Shown in pieces: positions 52,001 to 55,245 of a stretch of 60,000 nt of DNA (positions within the stretch are counted from its first letter, which is position 1; every line of letters begins with the position of its first letter). The stretch is taken from the NCBI RefSeq assembly GCF_032854445.1, contig NC_088295.1:33717385-33777384 (forward strand), in the 5' to 3' direction. The stretch is from Liolophura sinensis (lineage: Eukaryota; Mollusca; Polyplacophora; Chitonida; Chitonidae). The notes under the pieces were generated by a model that did not search any database, was not told the origin of the DNA, and saw only the letters and a program-made list of their open reading frames with translations. Both the position numbers and the translations under genes were made by a program.

Positions 52001-54471
52001 TATCACCTGCTGATTACTTTAGACCAGCAGAAAATTAAAAACAGATTAGTTGCCAAGCAGATTATGACTCAAGGGTTTGATGGCATTCAGAAATACACCA
52101 GGATACAAGTTAGTGTGTTAGGGATGAAATTTGGTGCAGTATACGTACACCTGCCATATAAAACAGTAGTGAAGGCTAAAGAGCTATATATGGCGTATGA
52201 GAGATACGAGTTTTTGGGAGTTCTGCGTGGGGGCGCTCCCGTATATACAGGAAGTTGGGGTTAGAACGTTGGGGGGACACCGTCTTCACGCATGAGCGTT
52301 AAGCGAATGAAGTGTTTTCTAACCCTAACTTATGGCACATCTGTGAGTGCCCCCATGGGGAACTCTCAAGAACTCGTATCTCTCATGGGCCCTATACCTT
52401 ATGAAGGTCAAGACATTCTCAACAGGTGAAAATGACAATAATATATATTGGAACATACACTATATAGCCATCTAGGGCATACACAGACTACATGTACCAC
52501 TTCATTTTACGACAGTGATTAAGCTGCACTGGAATCATAAATCATATCAAATTGTTGTAAAGAGATGCAATGTAAACAGAAATAAAATGGAGAGGAAATT
52601 GAAACATTTCAATAAGATGGTACTGTACTTAGTGAATGTTGTTAGAACTAAATACTCTGCCCGTAAGTGGGAAGGTCTGCAGCAGCCTGCGGATGGTTGT
52701 GGGTTTCCCCCAGGCTCTGCCCGGTTTCCTCTCACCTTAATGCTGGACGCCGGCGTACAAGTGAAATATTCTTGAGTAGGGCATAAAACACCAATCAAAT
52801 AAATAAATAAATAAATAGACCTAAATAGTATGTAGATTAAGTTCTATTCATGTGGATAAAGTTCATAATCAAGGGTAGATGTACAAATCACGTGCCCAAC
52901 CACTTCCTTTAAATGTAAAACAGTAGACACTTAGGGATTTATCCAGGAATTTCTGGCTGTGTCTATACATGTATTTAAAAAAAAATTAGGCCAGGGAATC
53001 TTGAGTTTTCATGTTTTTCACTTGACAATTTGGAGAAGAAATTGAAATTTCGAAATCTAAAATTTTTTCGAACTACATGTATACATTTGATTTTCTGCCA
53101 GTGTCCTTTTCAGAGAGGCTGTCAGGCTCTATAGCACATTTACATGTATTTCTACCACTGATTGACAGTAATGAGTATACATACAGTATAAACCCTACCA
53201 AATATTATAATATGATTTAACATTTGGTCTATCACAAAACTGTTGTGTGTTCTGTTTCTGTATTTCCCATCCCGTAAAAGCTGATCTGAGCCAATGGCCT
53301 GAACCGTTATTTATATGCTAACCTACTTCGGTCAAGTCTTCAGCTATAAATATATACAGGCATGCTTGTGGCTGTCTACACACATCATTCCTCAGCTGAA
53401 AGCTTAACTACATTCCAGAAGTCTACTCAATGGCATGTCATTGTATTGGAAAAAAGTGGTAATCAGATTGAGTCTATAATTAATAGTATTCACATACACA
53501 TAATAGTATAAGCTGTGAATCATTTAAACTCAGCTATTTATAATTCATAGATACTGTGGTTTCCTGTTATCATCACTGAATGAGCTCCAGTACTAATGAT
53601 TTTAATTATACATGCACACACACCTCTTTCCAAAAATGAAACATAATGCATGTAGATAGCTTAGAACATTAAACTCAGACTGAAAACATGTACTCCTAAA
53701 AGTATAGTTAATAGATAATTATTAAATGTGTATCTTAGATGCGCATGTATGACACAGGCATGTACACTGTATAGAACTTGGACTCTTGGAAGACTACAAA
53801 TAAAGTGCCATGTATACACACTGGCATAAAAATGAACAATCCATACACAAGCCTAATGATAACGGGTGTGGTCATCGTAATTTGCGAAGATAGGCACATT
53901 AATTATTATGGTAATACCACAGATAATTTACTACAACTTTTCACCAGCCTAGAGAAACAGGGTCCAGATTAATTTAATTAACAAATAGTACACCTTAATA
54001 CATGTAACGGATTATTATTCTGATTGGGCTGTCAACCAATAAATCAGTAATCCACAAGTAGCTTCACCCTGAGCTGTCAGTCATATGGCCAGGTACAAAG
54101 CTTACCAAAATTAATTGTAGCAGTTACTTGTAGATGATATGTCATCTACATGTATTAAATATGGTACCGTAGCTGGTCAACAGTGTAGTGTTTAAATTCA
54201 ATGATTTGGTGCATATACTACACCTTAGGCGTGTCGCCCAGCAACTTGTCCACAATATTTTCCCCAGTCTATACACTAACGACATATAGATAATTTACTA
54301 CAAGTTAACCTACACTGTTAGTTGAGAAAGTCCCCTGCCCCCCCCCCCCCTCCTCCCCCACTGGGTTTTACTTACCTTGGCCACCCTCAAAGGAGCGTTA
54401 AAATCGCTCCCTCCCTGCAACCGAATTCCCCAGGGTGCGCCGCCCCGTAAAACAACCGTAAACACTGCCAT
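1007..54471 (-). CDS. PDZ-SoHo protein: ALP/Enigma-like (PDLIM/Zasp) N-terminus joined to a sorbin/CAP (SORBS)-like region; 21 exons, 3' end outside window
   Basis: Likely an actin-cytoskeleton scaffold of muscle Z-discs or adhesions. I chained 21 exons using GT donors, AG acceptors and matching phases; their sum is 2937 nt, exactly 979 codons without a stop. Order by residue: PDZ about 1-83; Ser-rich linker 83-253 with a TKSKGMSLFLKQQEKL block near 225-245; Trp-Pro-rich region 253-730; short acidic/Pro exons 728-764; SORBS-like SDWYKQMFKSLH at 838-849; TYRPTY and TYKPSY blocks 865-916; SoHo core PRSIMDYEPGFSSI at 959-972. Family knowledge: ALP/Enigma PDZ domains bind alpha-actinin, and SoHo proteins bind flotillin and, through SH3 domains, vinculin. 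LIM or SH3 domains are not visible because the window ends. The link between the PDZ part and the SoHo part rests on frame continuity, not on a transcript. It could also be overlapping isoforms of one locus, or two neighbouring genes I have joined wrongly. Individual exons are listed separately. Confidence 0.8.
1122..3735 (-). other. Intron 20
   Basis: Intron between exons 21 and 20. Contains the exact 57-bp tandem duplication at 3211-3324 and several ACATGTAC palindromes (for example near 2970-2990). No further exon seen. Confidence 0.7.
3211..3324. repeat. 57-bp exact tandem duplication
   Basis: Two head-to-tail copies (3211-3267 and 3268-3324) starting ATACTCTGACAAATTCACTC and ending GACATTAAT, with no difference that I can see. 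Identity implies a recent event or strong local homogenisation. Confidence 0.95.
3736..3811 (-). CDS. Exon 20: charged segment before SoHo core
   Basis: 76 nt, acceptor GTGTAG, donor GTAAGT; phase 1 in, leaves 2 nt. It encodes KAASLEREKPGPREKATFGK then DYRR. It is strongly charged, ending in GKDYRR plus AA that needs T from exon 21 to make Asn. The unusual phase-2 exit matches the phase-2 entry of exon 21 exactly, which argues that both are real and adjacent. Confidence 0.82.
4727..4771 (-). CDS. Exon 19: TYKPSY exon
   Basis: 45 nt, acceptor TCTTGTAG, donor GTAAGT, phase 1-1; encodes DSTYKPSYEVLSPR. It parallels exon 17 (TTTYRPTYRFP), so the pair may derive from an exon duplication. Confidence 0.8.
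5723..5767 (-). CDS. Exon 18: small basic exon
   Basis: 45 nt, acceptor TTTTCTAG, donor GTAAGT, phase 1-1; encodes RMNALNVSKSRTLP between split codons. The basic SKSRTLP string looks like a kinase or 14-3-3 type site, but this is only a guess. Support comes from phase and donor. Confidence 0.62.
6854..6916 (-). CDS. Exon 17: TYRPTY exon
   Basis: 63 nt, acceptor TTGTTTCAG, donor GTATGC, phase 1-1; encodes TTTYRPTYRFPASEDQKSME. The TYRPTY string has a near match (TYKPSY) in exon 19, and YRP-type strings also occur between the DWYK and SoHo segments of sorbin proteins. Confidence 0.82.
7096..7302 (+). mobile_element. TA-flanked MITE, copy 1
   Basis: 207-bp element starting TACCCTAATTCCTCAACC and ending GGTTGAAGAATTACAGTA. 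The ends are imperfect inverted repeats of about 30 bp, and the outermost bases are TA, as in Tc1/mariner-type target duplication. Internal landmarks are a GAGCAACTTTCAGTGCAATT block, GGTTGGATTG and CTTCACAAAAAGTAT. It has no coding capacity, so is non-autonomous. Located in intron 16. Confidence 0.85.
8021..8047 (-). CDS. Exon 16: 27-nt microexon
   Basis: 27 nt between TATTACAG and GTGGAT, phase 1-1; encodes EKAAAVDT with split codons on either side. Frame, acceptor and position between exons 15 and 17 support it, but the donor is weak and the exon is very small. Likely alternative if real. Confidence 0.55.
8429..8504 (-). CDS. Exon 15: SORBS-type SDWYKQMFKSLH segment
   Basis: 76 nt; phase 0 in, phase 1 out; donor GTAAGT. 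The acceptor TTTTAG is preceded by an exceptionally long, nearly pure T tract (about 30 nt on the coding strand). The peptide NVDESKQSDWYKQMFKSLHV contains DWYK-x-MFK-x-(L/I)H, which in vertebrate SORBS1/2/3 and insect CAP lies upstream of the SoHo core. This is one of two independent sequence signs tying the gene to the sorbin/vinexin family. Confidence 0.92.
8804..9003 (-). CDS. Exon 14: acidic/Lys exon leading into the SORBS-like segment
   Basis: 200 nt, acceptor TTTAACAG, donor GTGAGA; phase 1 in, phase 0 out, 66 codons. Sequence features are GQIPKGAVYLGKKEVIDGDV, TDEYYAVPQEGEETKTTKVV and KIYPGIGPMDEEGVPLAFRK. The ending GPMDEEGVPLAFRK runs directly into exon 15 NVDESKQSDWYK. That is the kind of lead seen before the DWYK-x-MF-x-x-x-H segment of sorbin-family proteins. 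Confidence 0.92.
9004..11118 (-). other. Intron 13
   Basis: Between exons 14 and 13. Holds a diverged tandem duplication at 10744-11115; the rest is AT-rich unannotated sequence. Confidence 0.6.
10744..11115. repeat. Diverged ~180-bp tandem duplication beside exon 13
   Basis: Unit A (10744-10919) and unit B (10930-11115) share ordered blocks: ATGTTATG-TAAAATAA, CTACAC/TCCACCAC, CTTCTACTTCA, CCTCAACACAAGCATCAT versus CCCTTAACACAAGCATCATG, AAGCTACAATTTAACA, and TCTCCATA near the end. Substitutions and small gaps show it is old. Unit B ends 3 bp from the donor edge of exon 13. Confidence 0.75.
11119..11169 (-). CDS. Exon 13: short TVAPEG cassette
   Basis: 51 nt, acceptor TTCTGCAG, donor GTACAT (weak), phase 1-1; encodes KSGIPDPAPVVTVAPE plus split Gly. 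It resembles exon 12 in size, phase and ending. Its donor side directly abuts a diverged tandem duplication in the next intron. Confidence 0.72.
11976..12032 (-). CDS. Exon 12: short P-x-x-x-TVTEG cassette
   Basis: 57 nt, acceptor TTGTTTCAG, donor GTAAGG, phase 1-1. It encodes GDPPQELNIVGSPITVTE followed by a split Gly. The pattern (Pro-rich lead, then hydrophobic-TV-x-x-EG) is echoed by exon 13, suggesting the two arose by exon duplication or act as alternatives. Confidence 0.82.
12033..13405 (-). other. Intron 11
   Basis: AT-rich intron between exons 12 and 11, with A-rich runs around 12465-12490 and 12895-12905. Short frames on both strands overlap each other and lack splice support. Confidence 0.6.
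13406..13682 (-). CDS. Exon 11: Pro/Ser-rich linker with FAWRPP motif
   Basis: 277 nt, acceptor TATTTTAG, donor GTAAGT; phase 0 in, phase 1 out, 92 codons. Features are ESFAWRPPN (another Trp-Pro unit), NFVYTPLNDDDALSA, APPFSPPVDFSSM, and PYITLLQKSRG at the end. It is probably disordered. It must follow exon 10 directly because the two share the only phase-0 junction in this section. Confidence 0.9.
13976..14172 (-). CDS. Exon 10: W-P motifs and basic GFKSVKL segment
   Basis: 197 nt, acceptor TTTTTTGCAG, donor GTGAGT; phase 1 in, phase 0 out, 65 codons. It opens with VWSPGS and repeats APVWTPGG after an acidic stretch (SEKDDKPREEPSLKDIA), continuing the Trp-Pro theme of exon 7. It ends with a basic block STLKKGFKSVKLDTSVKADK. 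No catalytic or folded domain is seen. Confidence 0.92.
15075..15131 (-). CDS. Exon 9: small linker exon
   Basis: 57 nt, acceptor TTGTTTCAG, donor GTAAGG, phase 1-1; encodes QPSFEPSRTNLAVSSTKP. No domain. It lies about 0.6 kb from exon 8 and is symmetric, so a candidate cassette exon. Confidence 0.78.
15725..15796 (-). CDS. Exon 8: small linker exon
   Basis: 72 nt, acceptor ACTTGCAG, donor GTAAGT, phase 1-1; encodes TDFSRAETNGFSVSNSLPDN then PPH, ending with A that joins exon 9 to make Ser. No domain is recognised. Good splice sites and phase fit are the support. Confidence 0.78.
15797..17098 (-). other. Intron 7
   Basis: No coding exon or repeat family recognised. Short frames on both strands are low-complexity and without phase-compatible splice sites. 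Confidence 0.6.
17099..17920 (-). CDS. Exon 7: large Trp-Pro repeat exon
   Basis: At 822 nt this is the largest exon; acceptor GCTTTTTTAG, donor GTAGGC, phase 1-1, 273 codons. It is dominated by P-x-W-x-P units: APVWMPQGG, PSWAPQRG, PSWIPPRP (twice), PQWTPKP, PSWMPTQQ, PAWMPKSP, plus looser MPVWSL, APLWAG and QPWPAP. An Arg/Lys-rich block with DYRLRLGEKK precedes them. The C-terminal end is different, DVPIIIQKDNVPIYIQKKK, two copies of a VPI-x-IQK strand-like unit. The region is Pro-rich with no known fold. Antisense open frames in this stretch are composition shadows. Confidence 0.92.
18393..18617 (-). CDS. Exon 6: linker with conserved-looking SKG-x-LF-x-KQQEK motif
   Basis: 225 nt, acceptor TTTATCAG, donor GTAGAC, phase 1-1, 74 codons. 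A Ser/Thr/Pro-rich start (SLVEDTPSAPSTSMF) leads to EQGYNTVPTKSKGMSLFLKQ and then QEKLVQLGDDIQG. The last third looks amphipathic and structured, unlike its surroundings. By position it corresponds to the region where ALP/Enigma proteins carry their ZM/ALP-like actinin-binding motif, but it reads more like the SKG-x-x-LF-x-KR motif I associate with synaptopodin-family actin-binding proteins. That comparison is inference. The start of the exon is set by phase and the acceptor at 18618-18620. Confidence 0.88.
18618..20980 (-). other. Intron 5
   Basis: Contains AT-dinucleotide-rich sequence at 18785-18840, a G-rich run at 19796-19817, a possible SINE tail fragment near 19556-19600 (GATTGGTGTTTTATGCCATG), and a MITE copy at 20458-20669. 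Confidence 0.6.
20458..20669 (+). mobile_element. TA-flanked MITE, copy 2
   Basis: Aligns by eye with the copy at 7096-7302: CCCTTAACC start, GGTTGGATTGGCCAG, GGCCTTCACAAAAAGTGTAT, ATAAACACCTGGCAAACATG and a GAAGAAATACAGTA end. More diverged than copies 1 and 3. Confidence 0.8.
20981..21067 (-). CDS. Exon 5: Ser/Pro-rich cassette
   Basis: 87 nt between acceptor GTTACAG and donor GTAATT, phase 1-1. It encodes SSPSSPKYQSSISFQPSSPA followed by SSRATSGR. The low-complexity Ser/Pro composition and symmetric phase suggest an alternatively used cassette. The donor is weaker than that of the neighbouring exons. Confidence 0.78.
22405..22508. repeat. Imperfect hairpin with ~31-bp arms
   Basis: Left arm 22405-22435 (CAAGGATGACACTTTCTAGA...) is the imperfect reverse complement of right arm 22478-22508 (...TCCAGAAAGTGTAATCCCTA). 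The arms pair over ACACTTTCT-GATAT-GCACAGA with a ~42-nt loop. It lies in intron 4, downstream of exon 4 in transcript sense (exon 4's donor is at 22573). Possibly a foldback element remnant or an RNA stem. Confidence 0.7.
22574..22693 (-). CDS. Exon 4: Ser/Tyr-rich linker
   Basis: 120 nt, acceptor CTTCCCAG, donor GTAAGC; phase 1 on both sides. It encodes DSDTSYRSYNPVSYSSRSRD, then YSPSQDSQSSMTITVNSRK. It is rich in Ser, Tyr and Arg (SYRSYNPVSYSSRSRDYSPS), so probably disordered and a likely phosphorylation region. Because it is symmetric it can be skipped in frame. Confidence 0.88.
22787..22810 (-). CDS. Candidate 24-nt microexon (optional)
   Basis: Bounded by TTTTAAG and a perfect GTAAGT donor; phase 1 in and phase 1 out, so it could be inserted between exons 3 and 4 without breaking frame (peptide VVVVSRYS then Gly). 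The acceptor is weak. It is not counted in the 979-codon model. Confidence 0.25.
22811..25017 (-). other. Intron 3
   Basis: No repeat family or further exon recognised apart from the optional 24-nt microexon next to exon 4. Short frames at 23134-23422 and 24373-24645 lack splice support. Confidence 0.55.
25018..25094 (-). CDS. Exon 3: linker after PDZ
   Basis: 77 nt. The acceptor is TTTAG at 25095-25099 and the donor GTATGT at 25012-25017. One base completes the Arg codon begun in exon 2, 25 codons follow, and one G is carried forward. The peptide GKSLNGPVNGDAQHIPSVSD is hydrophilic, without a recognisable fold. Phase agreement on both sides is the main evidence. Confidence 0.82.
26775..26853 (-). 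mobile_element. SINE tail, minus strand (interrupted older copy, part 1)
   Basis: Reverse complement of the 3' end of the window's SINE family: TTATTTATTTCACTGGTGTT, then ATGCCGTACTTAAGAATATT and ACAACAGCGGCCAGCATTA. It is continued on the other side of a younger SINE at 27134-27203. Confidence 0.85.
26854..27133 (+). mobile_element. Full-length tRNA-headed SINE, nested in an older copy
   Basis: 280-bp element. The head GCCTCCGTGGCTCAGTCGGT followed by TAGCACGC resembles a tRNA box A, and the GAGTT-AAGTTC region resembles box B. The central block has GGAAGGTCTGCCAGCAACCT, TGGTCGTGGGTTTCCCCCAG and CCCGGTTTCCACCCACCAT. The tail is TATTCTTGAGTATGG-GTAAAACACCAATC followed by AAAT repeats. It is flanked by a perfect 10-bp target-site duplication TACTGTGGGC (26844-26853 and 27134-27143). 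The central block resembles the conserved domain of the MetaSINE superfamily; that assignment is from memory. Confidence 0.92.
27134..27203 (-). mobile_element. SINE body, minus strand (interrupted older copy, part 2)
   Basis: Reverse complement matches the SINE middle (TGGGAAGGTCTGTCAG, GGATGGTCGTGGGTTTC, GCGCGGTTTCTGCCCA). It begins with the second copy of the target-site duplication of the inserted SINE. Confidence 0.85.
27564..27755 (+). mobile_element. SINE copy, internally deleted
   Basis: Starts GGCCTCTGTGGTATAGTGGT (tRNA-like head), has TGTGGTCGCTATGAGTTCA and GCTGGCTTTCTCTCCAGCTG, then jumps to a short divergent stretch and an AAAT tail. Most of the central block after CCAGAGACCTGG is missing. 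Confidence 0.75.
28731..28882 (-). CDS. Exon 2: second half of PDZ domain
   Basis: 152 nt from an acceptor ACACAG to a GTGAGT-type donor; enters in phase 0 and leaves 2 nt (AG). It encodes INPNSKAYNEGVIVGDYVEE, then INGQRTHGLPHNDAQQLIKQ and GDTLTLELY. This is the classic PDZ second half: the GD-xV-xxING turn, the HxxAQxLIK alpha-2 helix whose first His position contacts ligand, and the final LTLEL strand. It joins exon 1 across a very long first intron (about 25.5 kb) to give a complete PDZ of roughly 83 residues. Confidence 0.95.
32985..33167 (+). mobile_element. TA-flanked MITE, copy 3
   Basis: Starts TACCCTAATTCCTCAACCCT and ends GGTTTGAGAATTACAGTA. Shares GAAAGAGCAACTTTCAGAGC, CATTGGTTGGATTGGTCAG and CTTCACAAAAAGTATAT with the other copies. 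About 25 bp shorter through an internal deletion. Confidence 0.85.
34967..35174 (+). mobile_element. SINE copy, 5'-truncated
   Basis: Begins within the region before box B (ACCAATGCGGTCACTGTGAG), runs through GGCTTCCTCTCCGGCCGTAC, GGAAGGTCTGCCAGCAACCT and GTGGGTTTCCCCCGGGATCT to the tail ATATTCTTGAGTACGGC and AAAT repeats. The tRNA head is lost. Confidence 0.9.
35351..35445. repeat. (GAAT)n repeat joined to a TTAACGCC-containing repeat fragment
   Basis: GAATGAATGAATGAATGAAT run at 35351-35376 followed by GACTTTGGCTTAACGCC and GCCATATTGTGG. A GAAT-repeat end next to this string looks like another dispersed element, distinct from the main SINE. Confidence 0.5.
36020..36140 (-). mobile_element. 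SINE 3' fragment, minus strand
   Basis: GATTGGTGTTTTACGCCATA, TGAAGAATATTTCACCTATA, ACAACGGCCAGCATTATAAT, then GGAAACCAGGC and GCCCGGGGGA: the reverse complement of the SINE tail and central block, decaying after 36120. Confidence 0.82.
41808..42062 (-). mobile_element. Near full-length SINE, minus strand
   Basis: Reverse complement of the whole element: tail TTTATTTATTTGATTACGCT at 41811 onward, then AACGACCATTCGCAAGTTGC and CTGACCGCATTGGTGGGAGG, ending in the tRNA-like head (AGCCACAGAGGCC at 42048-42060). A local CCGTTTCAAA duplication sits in the head. An open frame inside is incidental. Confidence 0.85.
45963..46026. repeat. (TA)n-(CA)n compound microsatellite
   Basis: About 25 TA units (45963-46012) followed by about 7 CA units (46013-46026). 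Confidence 0.97.
49218..49874. mobile_element. TTAA-flanked inverted-repeat element (~655 bp)
   Basis: The left end TTAA-AAGGACATACTGC (49218 onward) is mirrored at the right end by GGCAGTATGTCCC-TTTAA (to 49874). The tetranucleotide TTAA at both borders plus short terminal inverted repeats is the pattern of piggyBac-like non-autonomous elements. No transposase; a 77-codon minus-strand frame (49331-49564) is inside but has no known domain. Confidence 0.7.
51782..51992 (-). mobile_element. TA-flanked MITE, copy 4 (inverted)
   Basis: Starts TACTGGAATTCTTCAACATT and ends AAGGTTGAGGAATTAGCATA. It is the reverse complement of the other three copies: GTGAAGCCTGAAACTGTCCA, CCAATCCAACCGATG, TTAAAGTTGCTCTTTCACAT. 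Confidence 0.85.
52186..52396. mobile_element. Foldback element with ~50-bp inverted arms
   Basis: Left arm TATGAGAGATACGAGTTTTT...GGGGGCGCTC (from about 52186) pairs with right arm GAGTGCCCCC...AAGAACTCGTATCTCTCATG (to about 52396). The interior of about 100 bp contains AACCCTAACTT. More GC-rich than its surroundings. No coding capacity. Confidence 0.75.
52660..52816 (+). mobile_element. SINE copy, 5'-truncated
   Basis: Starts in the central block (CCGTAAGTGGGAAGGTCTGC), continues GGATGGTTGTGGGTTTCCCC, CCCGGTTTCCTCTCACC, AAGTGAAATATTCTTGAGTA and ends in AAAT repeats. Confidence 0.9.
54338..54350. repeat. Poly-C run (poly-G in the transcript)
   Basis: Thirteen C bases about 25 nt into intron 1 on the donor side of exon 1. 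In the transcript this is a G-run, a known type of intronic splicing enhancer; the function here is inferred. Confidence 0.9.
54376..54471 (-). CDS. Exon 1: start codon and first half of PDZ domain
   Basis: The ATG is at 54471, and 32 codons read to an AAG followed by a perfect GTAAGT donor; the exon ends in phase 0. The peptide begins MAVFTVVLRGGAPWGIRLQG and carries the PWG(I/F)RLQGG carboxylate-binding loop that marks the ALP/Enigma (PDLIM1-7, LDB3/Cypher, insect Zasp) PDZ subfamily. The short lead of about ten residues before PWG matches the family, where the PDZ sits at the very N-terminus, which supports this ATG. The exon lies in a more GC-rich stretch than the rest of the window. Confidence 0.93.
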
Positions 54472-55245
54472 TATCTTCTTGTCGAAATCGCCATGAAGTT
54501 AGCAACGAAACTTGGGTTCACAGACGAAAGTTCAGAAGAAAGCTGGAGACGTCGTAAGTCCGGCGGAAGTCAAGTCCCTCCTTGTGGGCTACCGTAGATT
54601 ATCGGCCGGCCCCAAAACTTTCCTAACAAACTTCCACACAAATCGACCGTAAAATCCACAGTTTGTATACACCCTAGCCGGCTCAAAAGATGCTCCCCGA
54701 CAAGCGCTCAGCTGAAAACAACGAAGTTGTCAAGCGGACACACAAGCGAAACACTCTGTCACGGTGTCAACTGTTTATCGGAGTGTGACCCAACTCAAGC
54801 TCTTTCCAACTTCTTCTGAGAAAGTCGTATAAAATAAGTCCGTTCCGCGGTCCGCAAGAAAAAGTTGCCTACCTTAACATTTTTGTGTGCTCGAACTCTC
54901 AAAAACCCACTTGACATGGACTTGACATTTCGGGTCACCTCGAAATCTAAAGATGATTGAGATAATCAAATTGTGGACACAGTCCTACAGTTTGACGTAG
55001 GAATATTGCAGAGAGTGTGTAGTTCTGAGTCTGACGAGCACATTGCGCGGAGGAATACAAAGGGCGATAAGTCTGAAGTACGGTGACATCTACTTCCGGT
55101 ACAACATCATTTTCTGCCTGACAACAGTAGCGGCTTGGTGCAGAAATGACACCGTGAAGATACAACAGAATCTGAGAATGACTTGACCGTGAGTGACCCG
55201 GTGTATTACACTAAACCTCCCCGTAATAACAGTCGGAGAAGCACA
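54472..55245. promoter_or_regulatory. Divergent promoter and 5' UTR region
   Basis: 774 bp separate the minus-strand ATG (54471) from the plus-strand ATG (55246). This region and exon 1 are visibly richer in GC and CpG (for example GGCCGGCC near 54604, TTCCGCGGTCCGC near 54843) than the rest of the window, as expected of a shared CpG-type bidirectional promoter. I see no clear TATA box. A possible minus-strand 5' UTR donor (AAG-GTAGGC, 54868-54875) hints at a UTR intron, unproven. Overlapping short frames on both strands (54947-55423) are not credible proteins. Confidence 0.6.

Larger units (their letters stand above)
28883..54375 (-). other. Intron 1 (~25.5 kb), splits the PDZ domain
   Basis: Very long first intron. 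By eye it holds SINE copies (34967-35174, 36020-36140, 41808-42062, 52660-52816), MITE copies (32985-33167, 51782-51992), a TTAA-flanked element (49218-49874), a foldback (52186-52396), a GAAT repeat (35351-35376) and a TA/CA microsatellite (45963-46026). The stretches between (29-33 kb, 36.2-41.8 kb, 42.1-45.9 kb, 46.1-49.2 kb, 49.9-51.7 kb, 52.9-54.3 kb) show only short unsupported frames and many ACATGTACATGT strings. Alternative first exons or enhancers are likely here but not visible. Confidence 0.75.
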
